Of a stretch of DNA of 64,000 bases, positions 34,041 to 41,989 are shown one piece after another. How positions within the stretch are numbered: the stretch's first letter is position 1; every line of letters begins with the position of its first letter. The notes under the pieces are model-generated. The model did not search any database, was not told where the DNA came from, and worked only from the letters and a program-made list of their open reading frames with translations. This DNA comes from Maridesulfovibrio sp050916235 (GTDB taxonomy: Bacteria > Desulfobacterota > Desulfovibrionia > Desulfovibrionales > Desulfovibrionaceae). The translations under genes were made by a program, and so were the position numbers. The stretch covers positions 3,596,001 through 3,660,000 of the forward strand of contig NZ_CP104854.1 of the NCBI RefSeq assembly GCF_050916235.1, written 5' to 3'.

Positions 34041-34049
34041 ATCTGCCAT

Positions 34050-35132
34050 ATGATAGAGATCAATGCTGTAATGCTTGAAGGGTATCTGAAGGAAGCGTTT
34101 GGAGTCGGGACGGTGCTGCTGGATTACGGCGCTTTAGGGTCGCTGGACAAGCAGGGTATGAAGAAATTCGGTTACGGCAAACCTCTGCTGGTCCGTTTTT
34201 CCGTGGATGGAGAGGAGCGCGAGACCGTCATTTCTGTGATGAAGGGTGATAATTACGGTCATCAGTTCTACTGGGACCGTGCGGCGATACTGATGTTCCA
34301 GTACGAGACCTCGGCGCGCATGGAGCGGCATGTGAAGCCCATGGGCATAGGTTACGTCGGCAGTGAAGGAACCATGAAGCCTTTGCATGGGCCGCAGGAG
34401 TTCTTCATACTCAACGAGAAGCTTGAGGGGTACGACTATTTCCATGATCTGGACCGGATCAGGAAGGGCGGATTCGAAATGCGCGACCGGGACATGGCCG
34501 CTTCATTGGCGCAGTGGCTGGCCGATGTCCATTCCGTGCGCAAGGATGATCCGCATCTGTACATGCGACGCATACGGGATCTGATCGGCTCCAGCGAGTG
34601 CATTATGGGGCTGGTGGATGAGGCTTATGCGCATCCCAATGAATATATTTCGCGTGAACGTTTCATGGCCCTGGAGAAGCGGTTGATAGATTGGCGCTGG
34701 AAGCTGACCCATTACACGGGCAGGCTCTGCGCCGTGCACGGGGATTTCCATCCGTGGAACGTGCTGGTGGGCGGCCCGGACGGATTCAGCGTGCTGGACC
34801 GCAGTCGCGGGGAGTGGGGCGAGGCTGCCGGGGACCTGTGCTGCATGGCCGCCAACTACATCCTGTTCGGCCTGTACAGTGACGGCTCATTTTCCGAAAC
34901 CTTCCGGACCCTCTACATGACCTTTTTCGATGAATATCTGGAGCGGACCGGCGACAGCGAGATACTTGAAGTCATGGGGCCGTTTTTCGTGTTCCGGGGG
35001 CTGGTGATAGCATCGCCGGTCTGGTACCCTGACCATCCCAAACGGGTGCGCGAGGCCCTGCTGCGGTTCATGGAAAATGTGCTCGAAGACGAGGTTTTCG
35101 ATTATGTCGAATTCGAACGGTATATGCGTTAA
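34050..35132 (+). CDS. Aminoglycoside phosphotransferase (APH)-fold kinase
   Basis: 360 residues from ATG at 34050, after a GCCGGAGGC site; upstream in-frame codons look non-coding. The APH/choline-kinase catalytic loop is clear at about residue 230 ('CAVHGDFHPWNVLV', H230, D232, N237), followed by the metal-binding Asp of 'FSVLDRSRGEWG' where most members have a D-x-D or D-W motif. The N-lobe is less conserved. The substrate could be a sugar, alcohol, amino acid or antibiotic. Its 3' end overlaps by 29 bp an APS-kinase-like gene, so the two kinases are translationally coupled and probably act in one pathway. Confidence 0.82.
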   Translation: MIEINAVMLEGYLKEAFGVGTVLLDYGALGSLDKQGMKKFGYGKPLLVRFSVDGEERETVISVMKGDNYGHQFYWDRAAILMFQYETSARMERHVKPMGIGYVGSEGTMKPLHGPQEFFILNEKLEGYDYFHDLDRIRKGGFEMRDRDMAASLAQWLADVHSVRKDDPHLYMRRIRDLIGSSECIMGLVDEAYAHPNEYISRERFMALEKRLIDWRWKLTHYTGRLCAVHGDFHPWNVLVGGPDGFSVLDRSRGEWGEAAGDLCCMAANYILFGLYSDGSFSETFRTLYMTFFDEYLERTGDSEILEVMGPFFVFRGLVIASPVWYPDHPKRVREALLRFMENVLEDEVFDYVEFERYMR

Positions 35133-35712
35133 CAGAAACTGGGCGGTCTGGGTCACGGGCCTGCCGGGTTGCGGAAAATCCACCATTGCCGGGATGCTGC
35201 TGGAAAAGCTGCAATCCGAAGGCGTGAAGGCGGTGAAGCTGTGCATGGATGAGCGGCGCAAACTCTATATCCCGAAGCCCGAATACAGTTTCGAGGAACG
35301 GCAGCGGGCTTATTCCCTGTTTGTGGAGGATGCCGTATCTATTATGGAATCGGGGCGCTGCGTTATCATGGACGGTTCCGCACACGATAAGAGCTGGCGC
35401 AATTATGCGCGCGACAGGATAGAATATTTCGCAGAAGTCCATCTGCGCTGCCCGGTGAATATGGCCATGAAGCGCGAGGCCGGACGCCAGCAGGGGCTGG
35501 TCATGGCCGGGCTGTACGAAAAGGCCCTTGAGCGGCAGCGTACCGGAAAACAGTTCAAGGATCTCGGGCAGGTAATCGGTGTGGATGTGCCTTTCGAGGT
35601 GGATCATAATGCCGAATGCATCGTGGATACGGCGGGCAGGTCTGCGGAAGAGGTTTTCGGCATGGTTGAGGCCTGTCTGCAAAAGTGGCGGAAAATGAAC
35701 GGGATATGCTGA
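35104..35712 (+). CDS. APS-kinase (CysC)-like P-loop kinase
   Basis: 202 residues from ATG at 35104, inside the end of the preceding gene; an ATG at 35077 would overlap even more. The Walker A motif 'GLPGCGKST' lies at residues 19-27 in the CysC context 'VWVTGLPGCGKSTIA'. 'CVIMDGSAHDKSWRNYAR' and 'EVHLRCPVNMAMKREAG' follow the APS-kinase pattern (substrate Arg and lid). APS kinases phosphorylate adenylyl sulfate, but dissimilatory sulfate reducers do not need PAPS for respiration, and several homologues act on other small molecules. Coupling to an APH-type kinase suggests a joint phosphorylation pathway, perhaps in cell-surface or sulfated-glycan synthesis. Confidence 0.8.
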   Translation: MSNSNGICVNRNWAVWVTGLPGCGKSTIAGMLLEKLQSEGVKAVKLCMDERRKLYIPKPEYSFEERQRAYSLFVEDAVSIMESGRCVIMDGSAHDKSWRNYARDRIEYFAEVHLRCPVNMAMKREAGRQQGLVMAGLYEKALERQRTGKQFKDLGQVIGVDVPFEVDHNAECIVDTAGRSAEEVFGMVEACLQKWRKMNGIC

Positions 35713-35781
35713 TTTTTATTTGAAACTGTATTAAGTGTTGTTCATTCGCAATAACTCCATATCAAAACAAGGGTGTCTGCC

Positions 35782-36240
35782 GTGAAGAAAATATCCGCAC
35801 TTATTCTGATTTTTGTCCTCGCACTGGCCTCCGCAGCTGTTGCTTCGGAACCGGAAGATGTTGTCCGCGACCAGATCAAGGATCTGCTGTTTGAGTACAA
35901 GGATGCGTACAACCTCAGGGATTTCAATGCCGTCCGCGCTCTTTATACCGAAGACGCCCTGGTCATGTCCTTTCCGTGCAACTCCGATAAGGAAGTCTTT
36001 TTCAAGGAGTTCAGCGATTCCCTGCCGCAGTGCTCTTCGTACTGGGTAGAGGCCGCCTTCAAGCTGCGCCTGTTCAAGATAACCAGCTTTTCCGTTGAAG
36101 GTGACAAATGTATCGCCCGGATAAACTGGGACTACCGCGACAACATGAATCGCGGAAAGTTCAACCCGAGCTTCGAGTTCACGAAGGTTGACGGAAAGTG
36201 GAAGATTTCCAGAGAAAACTATGGACGCAAGACAGAGTGA
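35782..36240 (+). CDS. Secreted NTF2/SnoaL-like protein
   Basis: 152 residues from GTG at 35782, which has AAGGG at the right distance; a GTG at 35773 is too close to it. A signal peptide ('LILIFVLALASAAVASEP') is followed by a single domain of about 125 residues with the NTF2-like pattern: helix 'LLFEYKDAYNLRDFNAVRAL', then 'YTEDALVMSF', then beta strands ending 'FEFTKVDGKWKISRENYG'. NTF2-like folds are used for binding small ligands or as catalysts; secreted versions in bacteria often have unknown roles. It has its own terminator and no functional neighbour. Confidence 0.75.
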   Translation: MKKISALILIFVLALASAAVASEPEDVVRDQIKDLLFEYKDAYNLRDFNAVRALYTEDALVMSFPCNSDKEVFFKEFSDSLPQCSSYWVEAAFKLRLFKITSFSVEGDKCIARINWDYRDNMNRGKFNPSFEFTKVDGKWKISRENYGRKTE

Positions 36241-36262
36241 TCCCATAAAAAACGCACAAGAC

Positions 36263-36302
36263 AAAAGGGAACCCAAGGTTTGACCGGACGGTTCCCTTTT
36301 TT
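36263..36302 (+). terminator. Rho-independent terminator
   Basis: AAAAGGGAACC pairs with GGTTCCCTTTT, followed by TT; ends the NTF2-like gene. Confidence 0.9.
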
Positions 36303-36340
36303 GTTTGTGGCTGGGCATCGTCTGGAACTTTATAGGCAGA

Positions 36341-36388
36341 AGCCTCCGGCGGCGAAATCAGATCGTCAAAAGCGCGTAGCGCATCAAA
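36341..36388 (+). repeat. Intergenic repeat family, copy 3
   Basis: GCCTCCGGCGGCGAAATCAG, then ATCGTCAAAAGCGCGTAGCG, then CATCAAA. It is the longest of three copies (also 11481-11528 reversed, and 29152-29187) and precedes miaB. Confidence 0.7.
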
Positions 36389-36463
36389 TAAATCTCCGTG
36401 TTAAGTGCTGAAGGCATGCAAAGCATGCTTTACCGCCGTAAGCGATTGGAGTATGTGGCGGGT

Positions 36464-37840
36464 ATGAAATTTACGGTACTAACATTCGGTTGTCAGATGA
36501 ACGTTCATGATTCCGACTGGCTGATCCGGGCCATGGAAAGCCGCGGCTGGACAGCAGTTGAGGAATCGGAAGCAAATATATTTATCATTAACACATGTTC
36601 CGTGCGCGAGAAGCCGGAACAGAAAGTCTACAGCGTACTGGGCAGACTGGCTCCGCTGTGCAAAAATCCCGGCGACTTCGTTGCCGTAGGCGGCTGCGTT
36701 GCCCAGCAGATCGGTGCTGGCTTCATGGAGAAATTCCCCCATGTGCGCCTTGTGTTCGGCAGTGACGGCATTTCGCAGGCCCCGGCAGCTCTTGAAGATC
36801 TTGCCCGGAACCACGACAAGAAACTGGTGCTCACCGATTTCGTTCCCGAATATCCGGAACGCGAGGGCGGAGAAGTTTCCAGCAATCTTGATCTGCTGCC
36901 CCCCGGCATCGGGACCATTCCCGGTCAGGCCTTTGTCAACATCATGCAGGGCTGCGATAACTTCTGCGCCTACTGCATCGTTCCGTACACGAGGGGTCGC
37001 CAGAAATCCCGCGCAGCTGAAGCGGTGATCAGCGAATGCCGTTCGCTGGTAATGGCCGGGGTCAGGGAAATAACCCTGCTGGGCCAGAACGTGAACAGCT
37101 TCGGCATGGACAAAAAGGGTGCTGAGCTTACCTTTGCGCAGCTTCTGTACAGGATTTCAGAGATTGAAGGGCTTGAGCGCATCCGGTTCACCACTTCACA
37201 TCCCAAGGACATTGCTCCGGAAGTAATAAAAGCCTTCGGCGAACTGCCAAACCTCTGCCCGAGCCTGCACCTGCCGGTCCAGTCCGGTTCCGACCGCATC
37301 CTTAAAAAGATGGGCCGCAAATATGACCGGGCCAGATACCTGGGTATTGTTGACGGACTGCGTGAAGCCTGCCCGGACATTGCCCTGACCACTGATATTA
37401 TCGTGGGCTTTCCCGGTGAGACCGATGAGGATTTCGAGCAGACCATGGATATGATGGAACGGGTACGCTACGAAAGCAGTTTTTCCTTCAAATATTCCGA
37501 CCGTCCGGGCGTTGCGGCAGTGAGAATGCACCCCAAGGTGGACGAGGAAGTTGCTCAAAACCGTCTTGCTCGCTTGCAGGAAAGTCAAAACCGTATTACT
37601 AGAGAAAGTCTAGAAGCTCTTACGGGGCGTGAGATGGTCGTGCTGCTGGAACGTCCGAGCAGAAAACAGGAGGACGGAGGCGTGTCCTGGCGGGGCAAGG
37701 ATCCCGGCGGGAGGGTGATCAACGTTCATTTTGAAGGTTGTGCCGAGGAAGCGAAGCTTGGCGGCAAGCTTGTGCGGGTGAAGATCATCGAGGCCAAGAA
37801 TCACTCCCTTGTGGGGGCCAAACTGGGGGAACCATGGTAG
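36464..37840 (+). CDS. miaB: tRNA-2-methylthio-N6-dimethylallyladenosine synthase (MiaB)
   Basis: 458 residues from ATG at 36464, where the family sequence begins ('MKFTVLTFGCQMNVHDSDW'). The N-terminal [4Fe-4S] cluster cysteines are C10, C45 and C78; the radical-SAM cluster is C164, C168, C171 ('GCDNFCAYCIVPYTRGR'). A C-terminal TRAM domain (about 390-458) binds tRNA. The enzyme methylthiolates i6A37 of tRNAs reading UNN codons, improving reading-frame maintenance. 'EREGGEVSSNLD' and 'ITLLGQNVNSFG' are typical of MiaB rather than MtaB or RimO. Its end overlaps the bifunctional-nuclease gene by 7 bp. Confidence 0.95.
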   Translation: MKFTVLTFGCQMNVHDSDWLIRAMESRGWTAVEESEANIFIINTCSVREKPEQKVYSVLGRLAPLCKNPGDFVAVGGCVAQQIGAGFMEKFPHVRLVFGSDGISQAPAALEDLARNHDKKLVLTDFVPEYPEREGGEVSSNLDLLPPGIGTIPGQAFVNIMQGCDNFCAYCIVPYTRGRQKSRAAEAVISECRSLVMAGVREITLLGQNVNSFGMDKKGAELTFAQLLYRISEIEGLERIRFTTSHPKDIAPEVIKAFGELPNLCPSLHLPVQSGSDRILKKMGRKYDRARYLGIVDGLREACPDIALTTDIIVGFPGETDEDFEQTMDMMERVRYESSFSFKYSDRPGVAAVRMHPKVDEEVAQNRLARLQESQNRITRESLEALTGREMVVLLERPSRKQEDGGVSWRGKDPGGRVINVHFEGCAEEAKLGGKLVRVKIIEAKNHSLVGAKLGEPW

Positions 37841-38313
37841 TAGTTCAGGTTTACGGTCTGGCAGTGGAAAACGACACGGAAGCACCGGTTCTGGTGCTCA
37901 AGGACGAAGCGTCCGGCATGGTTCTGCCCATCTGGATAGGAGCCATGGAGGCCATGGCAATTTCCATGGTGCTCAACGAGATGTCCTTTCCCCGGCCCAT
38001 GACCCATGACCTGCTGCTCAGCACCATTGCGACCTTCGGCGGAACCGTCACCTCTGTTGACATCGTTGATATTGAGCAGGGCACTTTTTATGCCGAGATT
38101 ATGATCCAGAAGGGTGATGAGGTCATCGCCATAGATGCCCGGCCCTCCGATGCCGTGGCACTGGCTGTCCGGGCCGATTGCCCCGTGCGAGTCTCGCAGA
38201 AGGTGCTCGATATGGCCGGAACCAGGGATGCCGAAGAAAAAATTACCGAAAGTTCAAAGTGGGAAGATGAGCTTGAAGATCTTTCCCCCGATGACTTCAA
38301 ATACAAGATGTAG
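37834..38313 (+). CDS. Bifunctional nuclease (DUF151) family protein
   Basis: 159 residues overlapping the miaB stop by 7 bp. The family core is plain: 'VLVLKDEASGMVLPIWIGAM', 'MSFPRPMTHDLLLSTIATFG' and 'VIAIDARPSDAVALAVRADC'. The DUF151/BFN family is often annotated as a bifunctional RNase/DNase from plant work, but the bacterial role is not well established. An acidic tail ('WEDELEDLSPDDF') is appended. Cotranslation with miaB and an adjacent PHP gene suggests a housekeeping RNA- or DNA-related role. Confidence 0.9.
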   Translation: MVVVQVYGLAVENDTEAPVLVLKDEASGMVLPIWIGAMEAMAISMVLNEMSFPRPMTHDLLLSTIATFGGTVTSVDIVDIEQGTFYAEIMIQKGDEVIAIDARPSDAVALAVRADCPVRVSQKVLDMAGTRDAEEKITESSKWEDELEDLSPDDFKYKM

Positions 38314-38321
38314 GTAGTCAA

Positions 38322-38975
38322 GTGATCGATTTTCATACACATACGGTTTTCAGCGACGGGGAACTGATTCCTGCTGAACTGGCAAGGCGGGCCCGGGTTG
38401 CCGGATATCGCGCTCTGGCCATGACCGATCATGGCGATCTCAGCAATATTGATATTATTCTTGAAAATATTCACAGATTTGCGAAGAAACACGGGCATTA
38501 TTTCGATATAGATGTCTTCGCCGGTGTTGAGCTTACCCACGTTCCTCCGGGACTGATCGGCGAAATGACCGCCCATGCTCGGAAGTCCGGGGCCCAGATT
38601 GTGGTCTGCCACGGTGAAACCATCGTGGAACCGGTTGCCGAGGGAACGAACCTCGCCGCCATCGAGGCACGGGTGGATGTACTTGCCCATCCCGGTCTCA
38701 TCTCCGAAGTGGAAGTGAAGCTTGCCGCTGAATACGGCGTCTGCCTCGAAATCACCACCCGCAAGGGACACAGCCTGACCAACGGGCACGTTGTGTCGCT
38801 GGCCCGCAAGCACGGTGCAAAGCTTGTCATCAACAACGATGCCCACGCGCCCGGTGATCTGGTGGGACTTGAAATGCGTCGCAAGATTGCACTCGGTGCA
38901 GGCATGACAATTGAAGAGTACCAGCAGGCTGAAGAAAATTCCCGCGCTCTGGTGCAGGAGCTTATGAAGAGATAG
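38322..38975 (+). CDS. PHP-domain phosphoesterase, histidinol-phosphatase-like
   Basis: 217 residues, GTG start 8 bp after the previous stop. All four PHP motifs are visible: 'DFHTHTVFSDGE' (I), 'MTDHGD' (II), 'VCHGE' and 'VLAHPG' (III), and 'NNDAHAP' (IV), giving a trinuclear metal site. The size matches small monofunctional PHP phosphoesterases. These hydrolyse phosphate esters, for example histidinol phosphate or nucleotide-linked substrates; there is no his operon here, so the substrate is unknown. It lies in an apparent run from miaB to the sirtuin and the tol genes. Confidence 0.88.
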   Translation: MIDFHTHTVFSDGELIPAELARRARVAGYRALAMTDHGDLSNIDIILENIHRFAKKHGHYFDIDVFAGVELTHVPPGLIGEMTAHARKSGAQIVVCHGETIVEPVAEGTNLAAIEARVDVLAHPGLISEVEVKLAAEYGVCLEITTRKGHSLTNGHVVSLARKHGAKLVINNDAHAPGDLVGLEMRRKIALGAGMTIEEYQQAEENSRALVQELMKR

Positions 38976-39007
38976 GGTTCCAGTTTGGGTTGCTCAGAGG
39001 GGAAGGC

Positions 39008-39760
39008 ATGGCAGGTAGGTCATTGCAGCAGGAACAGATAGATAGAGCCGCAGAGCTGATAAAGAGTGCGAGGTTTGTGATCGCCTTGACGGGTGCGGGT
39101 GTATCTGTGGCCAGCGGCATACCTGATTTCCGCAGTCCGGGCGGCCTGTGGTCCCGGCACGACCCTGAGAAGGTTGCATCCATACGGGCATTGCAGAAGG
39201 ACCCGGCTGTGGTCTGGACATTCCTGCTGGATGCTTACCGTATGATGAGGGCGGCCGAGCCGAATGCGGCGCATATTGCATTTGCGCAGTTGGAACAGGG
39301 CGGATTCCTTCAGGCGGTCATCACCCAGAACATAGACGGGCTGCACCAGCGGGCCGGTTCCGGGCGGGTTGTTGAATTTCACGGCAACTGCAGTGAATAT
39401 TACTGCATGGAGTGCTTTGTTCCTTTTGACCGGGAGAAGATCGAGGGCAGTGAACTGCCGGTGCGCTGTCCTTCTTGTGATGGCGTCATCAGGCCGGATC
39501 TGGTTTTCTTCGGCGAATCCATTCCTTCGGAAGCGTACAGGGAGGCATTCCTGCTTGCGGAGGAGGCTGATCTGGTCATAGTTGCCGGAACATCCGGCGA
39601 AGTTGTGCCGGCAAGCCTTATTCCGCCTCTGGTGCAGGACGCCGGCGGAAAGATTATTGAGATCAACTATGGTCCCTCGGCTTACGAGTCCAGAAGCGAC
39701 GTCTTGCTGAAGGGGCAGGTGGAGCAGGTTCTGCCGTTGATTGTGCAGAAACTGGTTTGA
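39008..39760 (+). CDS. cobB: Sir2-family NAD-dependent protein deacylase (CobB-like)
   Basis: 250 residues from ATG at 39008 (GAGGGGAAGG upstream). NAD-binding motif 'TGAGVSVASGIPDFRS' (about 28-43), 'TQNIDGLHQRAG', the catalytic H125 ('VEFHGNCSEYY') and a four-Cys zinc site C133, C136, C154, C157. The class is bacterial Sir2. It removes acetyl or other acyl groups from lysines using NAD+, for example on acetyl-CoA synthetase. The Ala-Tyr-Arg acyl-pocket residues 'LLDAYRMMR' (around 74-82) place it near the desuccinylase-type group, though this needs alignment. Confidence 0.92.
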   Translation: MAGRSLQQEQIDRAAELIKSARFVIALTGAGVSVASGIPDFRSPGGLWSRHDPEKVASIRALQKDPAVVWTFLLDAYRMMRAAEPNAAHIAFAQLEQGGFLQAVITQNIDGLHQRAGSGRVVEFHGNCSEYYCMECFVPFDREKIEGSELPVRCPSCDGVIRPDLVFFGESIPSEAYREAFLLAEEADLVIVAGTSGEVVPASLIPPLVQDAGGKIIEINYGPSAYESRSDVLLKGQVEQVLPLIVQKLV

Positions 39761-39821
39761 TATAAATTGAATTTATAATGCCTGTCCGTTTCGGGCAGGG
39801 TAAAAAAGGGTGCGGTGCCAT

Positions 39822-40583
39822 ATGGATTTCTTACCTCAGGGCGGAATTTTCGCCATGCTCGCTCAGGCCACAATCGTGGTAAAAGGCGTGCTCTGTCTGC
39901 TGGCGGGCATGTCGCTCTGGAGCTGGACAATCATTTTCTGGAAAATCATTTCCCTCGGCCGGGCCAGAACCCTGATCCTCAAGGGCAATAAAATTATGGA
40001 AGAGGCTGATTCCCTGTCCGCAGGGCTTACCGCAATCAGCAAGACTCCAGCTTCCCCGCTCAACCGCATAGGAACCGCGGCTGTGAAGGAATTCCGGGTG
40101 CTGGAAAAATCAGCCGTAACTCCCAGCCACAAGCGCAGACTGATCAAGGATACCCTGCGTCGCATCCTGCGCCAGAAGGTCAGCTCCGAGATGAAGAAAC
40201 TTACTTCTTCGCTCTCTTTCCTCGCAACCTGCGCGAACGGTGCTCCGTTTATCGGTCTTTTCGGAACCGTCTGGGGGATCATGAACTCCTTCCATGCCAT
40301 CGGCTCCGCAAAGTCTGCGGCTCTGGCTGCTGTTGCACCGGGCATCTCCGAAGCGCTGATTGCGACCGCCATCGGCCTTGGCGTGGCTATTCCCGCTACC
40401 ATTGCCTACAACTTTTTCCTCGGCGTGCTTAACGGCATTGAAACCGAGATGGTCAACTTCGCCGGATCGTTCCTGAACCGCGTGGAGCGTGAAGTTTCGT
40501 GGGTTGAACCCGTCCCCAAGGCCGCTCCGGCAAGGGAAACAGGGCAATCCGCTGAGGATGACGCACCTTCCGGGCAGGAGTAG
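39822..40583 (+). CDS. tolQ: TolQ, inner-membrane proton-channel protein of Tol-Pal
   Basis: 253 residues from ATG at 39822. It is a TolQ/ExbB-type protein: first TM at about 15-40, then a long cytoplasmic loop, then two more TMs ('CANGAPFIGLFGTVWGIMNS' and 'SEALIATAIGLGVAIPATIA'). With TolR it forms the proton-driven motor that energises TolA. The C-terminus is extended with a Pro/Ala/Glu-rich tail beyond the usual end. It is the first gene of a complete tolQRAB-pal cluster. ExbB is the alternative name, but the tolA-tolB-pal genes downstream settle the role. Confidence 0.94.
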   Translation: MDFLPQGGIFAMLAQATIVVKGVLCLLAGMSLWSWTIIFWKIISLGRARTLILKGNKIMEEADSLSAGLTAISKTPASPLNRIGTAAVKEFRVLEKSAVTPSHKRRLIKDTLRRILRQKVSSEMKKLTSSLSFLATCANGAPFIGLFGTVWGIMNSFHAIGSAKSAALAAVAPGISEALIATAIGLGVAIPATIAYNFFLGVLNGIETEMVNFAGSFLNRVEREVSWVEPVPKAAPARETGQSAEDDAPSGQE

Positions 40584-40586
40584 TTT

Positions 40587-41003
40587 ATGGGCGTTTCAAC
40601 CAACAACAGGGGAATGCTGGCCGAGATCAACGTGACCCCTTTTGTCGACGTCATGCTGGTTCTGCTGATCATTTTCATGGTTACGGCTCCGCTCATGACT
40701 CAGGGCGTCGAGGTGGACCTGCCCCAGACCCGCACGGTCCGTTCGCTGCCGCAGGACAATGAGCACCTTGTGCTTTCCATCAACGACAAGGGCGAAATCT
40801 ATCTTGACGAATACAAGGTGGGCTTTGACGAACTGCAGGGACATCTTGAAAGGCTGGTCAAGAAGCAGAACAAGATGCTTTTCCTGCGGGCCGACAAGAA
40901 TGTTGCCTACGGCGAAGTTGTGAAAGTCATGGGCGAGATTAAGGCCGCCGGAATCGACCGACTGGGCGTTGTGGCCGAACCTGTCGATAATAAAAAGAAA
41001 TAG
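40587..41003 (+). CDS. tolR: TolR, proton-channel partner protein
   Basis: 138 residues, AGGAG upstream, 3 bp after tolQ. A cytoplasmic N-terminus with 'LAEINVTPFVDVMLVLLIIF' (TM with the conserved channel Asp in 'FVDVMLVL') is followed by a periplasmic domain. The match to the ExbD/TolR family is strong. It moves with TolQ to convert proton flow into TolA conformational change. Tol function keeps the outer membrane attached during division. Confidence 0.95.
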   Translation: MGVSTNNRGMLAEINVTPFVDVMLVLLIIFMVTAPLMTQGVEVDLPQTRTVRSLPQDNEHLVLSINDKGEIYLDEYKVGFDELQGHLERLVKKQNKMLFLRADKNVAYGEVVKVMGEIKAAGIDRLGVVAEPVDNKKK

Positions 41004-41056
41004 TCCGTTTTTACGGGCAGGATTTGTAAAGGAACTTTACAGGGCATATTTTACTG

Positions 41057-41977
41057 ATGAAGCTCATCGGTCTCCTCATATCTTTACTGCTGCACGCGGG
41101 CCTGATACTTCTGGCTGTGACGTGGGCTGTGTCTCCTCCTCTGAAAATCTCCCTTGATATGCCAGTATATCAGGTTGATCTGGTCAGCCTTGCCCCGTTG
41201 CCTGCCGCTCCCGCTGTCAAGAAAGCGCCTCCGGCTGAAGTCAAACCGCAACTTTCCAAACCCGCTGCCGTGGCAATCCCGGAGACTGCGCCCAAGGCCG
41301 TGCCTGAAACAAAGCCGGAAGTTGAAAAGGCTCCTCCGGCAAAACCGAAACCTGTAGCCAAGCCGAAACCGAAGCCGGAAGCCAAGCCTATTTCCGAGAA
41401 AAAGGTAAAGACCACTACACCTCCCAAGAAACCGGCGGAGGAAAAACCGGTCAAGAAAGAAGAACCTGCCAAGAAAGAACCGGAAAAGAAGGCCCCGCCC
41501 AAGAAAGTGGAGCCGAAAAAACCTGAGGTTAAAGCCGAAGACGCCCTTGCAGCGGATCTTGCCTCGCTGGCCAAGATAGTTGAGAAAAAGGAAAAGGCTG
41601 AAAGACAGGCCGTAGCCAGTGACCTTGCTTCGCTGGTTGATACTGCCAAGACTACAGCTGTTTCCGGTTCTCCTGATGGTACTGCCGGGGCTTCCGGTCT
41701 GGTGCAGGTCTATGCCTCCATCGTGAAGGAGGCTGTGCGCAAGAACTGGCGCTATCCGGTCTTCGGGCAGAAGGAAAATCTGGTCACACAGGTCCAGATC
41801 CAGCTTAAAGCGTCCGGCGAAATCAGTGATATTGAAATACTGAGTTCGTCCGGCAACACGGATTTCGATGATTCGGTACTTACCGCGCTGCGCGATACCG
41901 AAGTGCTGCCGGAGCCGCCGGGAACATCGATCAGAACCATCATAGTAAACTTCAACCTGCATGATCTTGATCAGTAG
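41057..41977 (+). CDS. tolA: TolA, periplasm-spanning linker
   Basis: 306 residues. N-terminal TM ('GLLISLLLHAGLILLAVTWA'), a long Pro/Ala/Lys/Glu-rich linker (about 45-175, many KPEAKP- and KKEEPAKKEP-type units), and a C-terminal TonB/TolA-like domain (about 215-306, 'VYASIVKEAVRKNWRYPVFG', 'FDDSVLTALRDTEVLPEPPG'). The linker is richer in lysine and proline than that of enteric TolA, where a helical alanine-rich region dominates. TolA contacts TolB and Pal at the outer membrane. The order tolQ-tolR-tolA-tolB-pal confirms the identity. Confidence 0.9.
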   Translation: MKLIGLLISLLLHAGLILLAVTWAVSPPLKISLDMPVYQVDLVSLAPLPAAPAVKKAPPAEVKPQLSKPAAVAIPETAPKAVPETKPEVEKAPPAKPKPVAKPKPKPEAKPISEKKVKTTTPPKKPAEEKPVKKEEPAKKEPEKKAPPKKVEPKKPEVKAEDALAADLASLAKIVEKKEKAERQAVASDLASLVDTAKTTAVSGSPDGTAGASGLVQVYASIVKEAVRKNWRYPVFGQKENLVTQVQIQLKASGEISDIEILSSSGNTDFDDSVLTALRDTEVLPEPPGTSIRTIIVNFNLHDLDQ

Positions 41978-41989
41978 GTGCTCTTAAAA

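Larger units (their letters stand above)
33624..34049. other. Intergenic region between divergent kinase and APH-like genes
   Basis: About 425 bp. It contains the ACCGGT hairpin (33740-33785) and a GC-rich tract at 33964-34040 that resembles a diverged copy of the intergenic element at 44254. The upstream part of the plus-strand open frame (33834-34049) has no family similarity and is not counted as coding. Confidence 0.45.

Noticed and set aside
41084..41962. 292-codon minus-strand frame opposite tolA
   Set aside because: Low-complexity antisense of the lysine/proline-rich linker.
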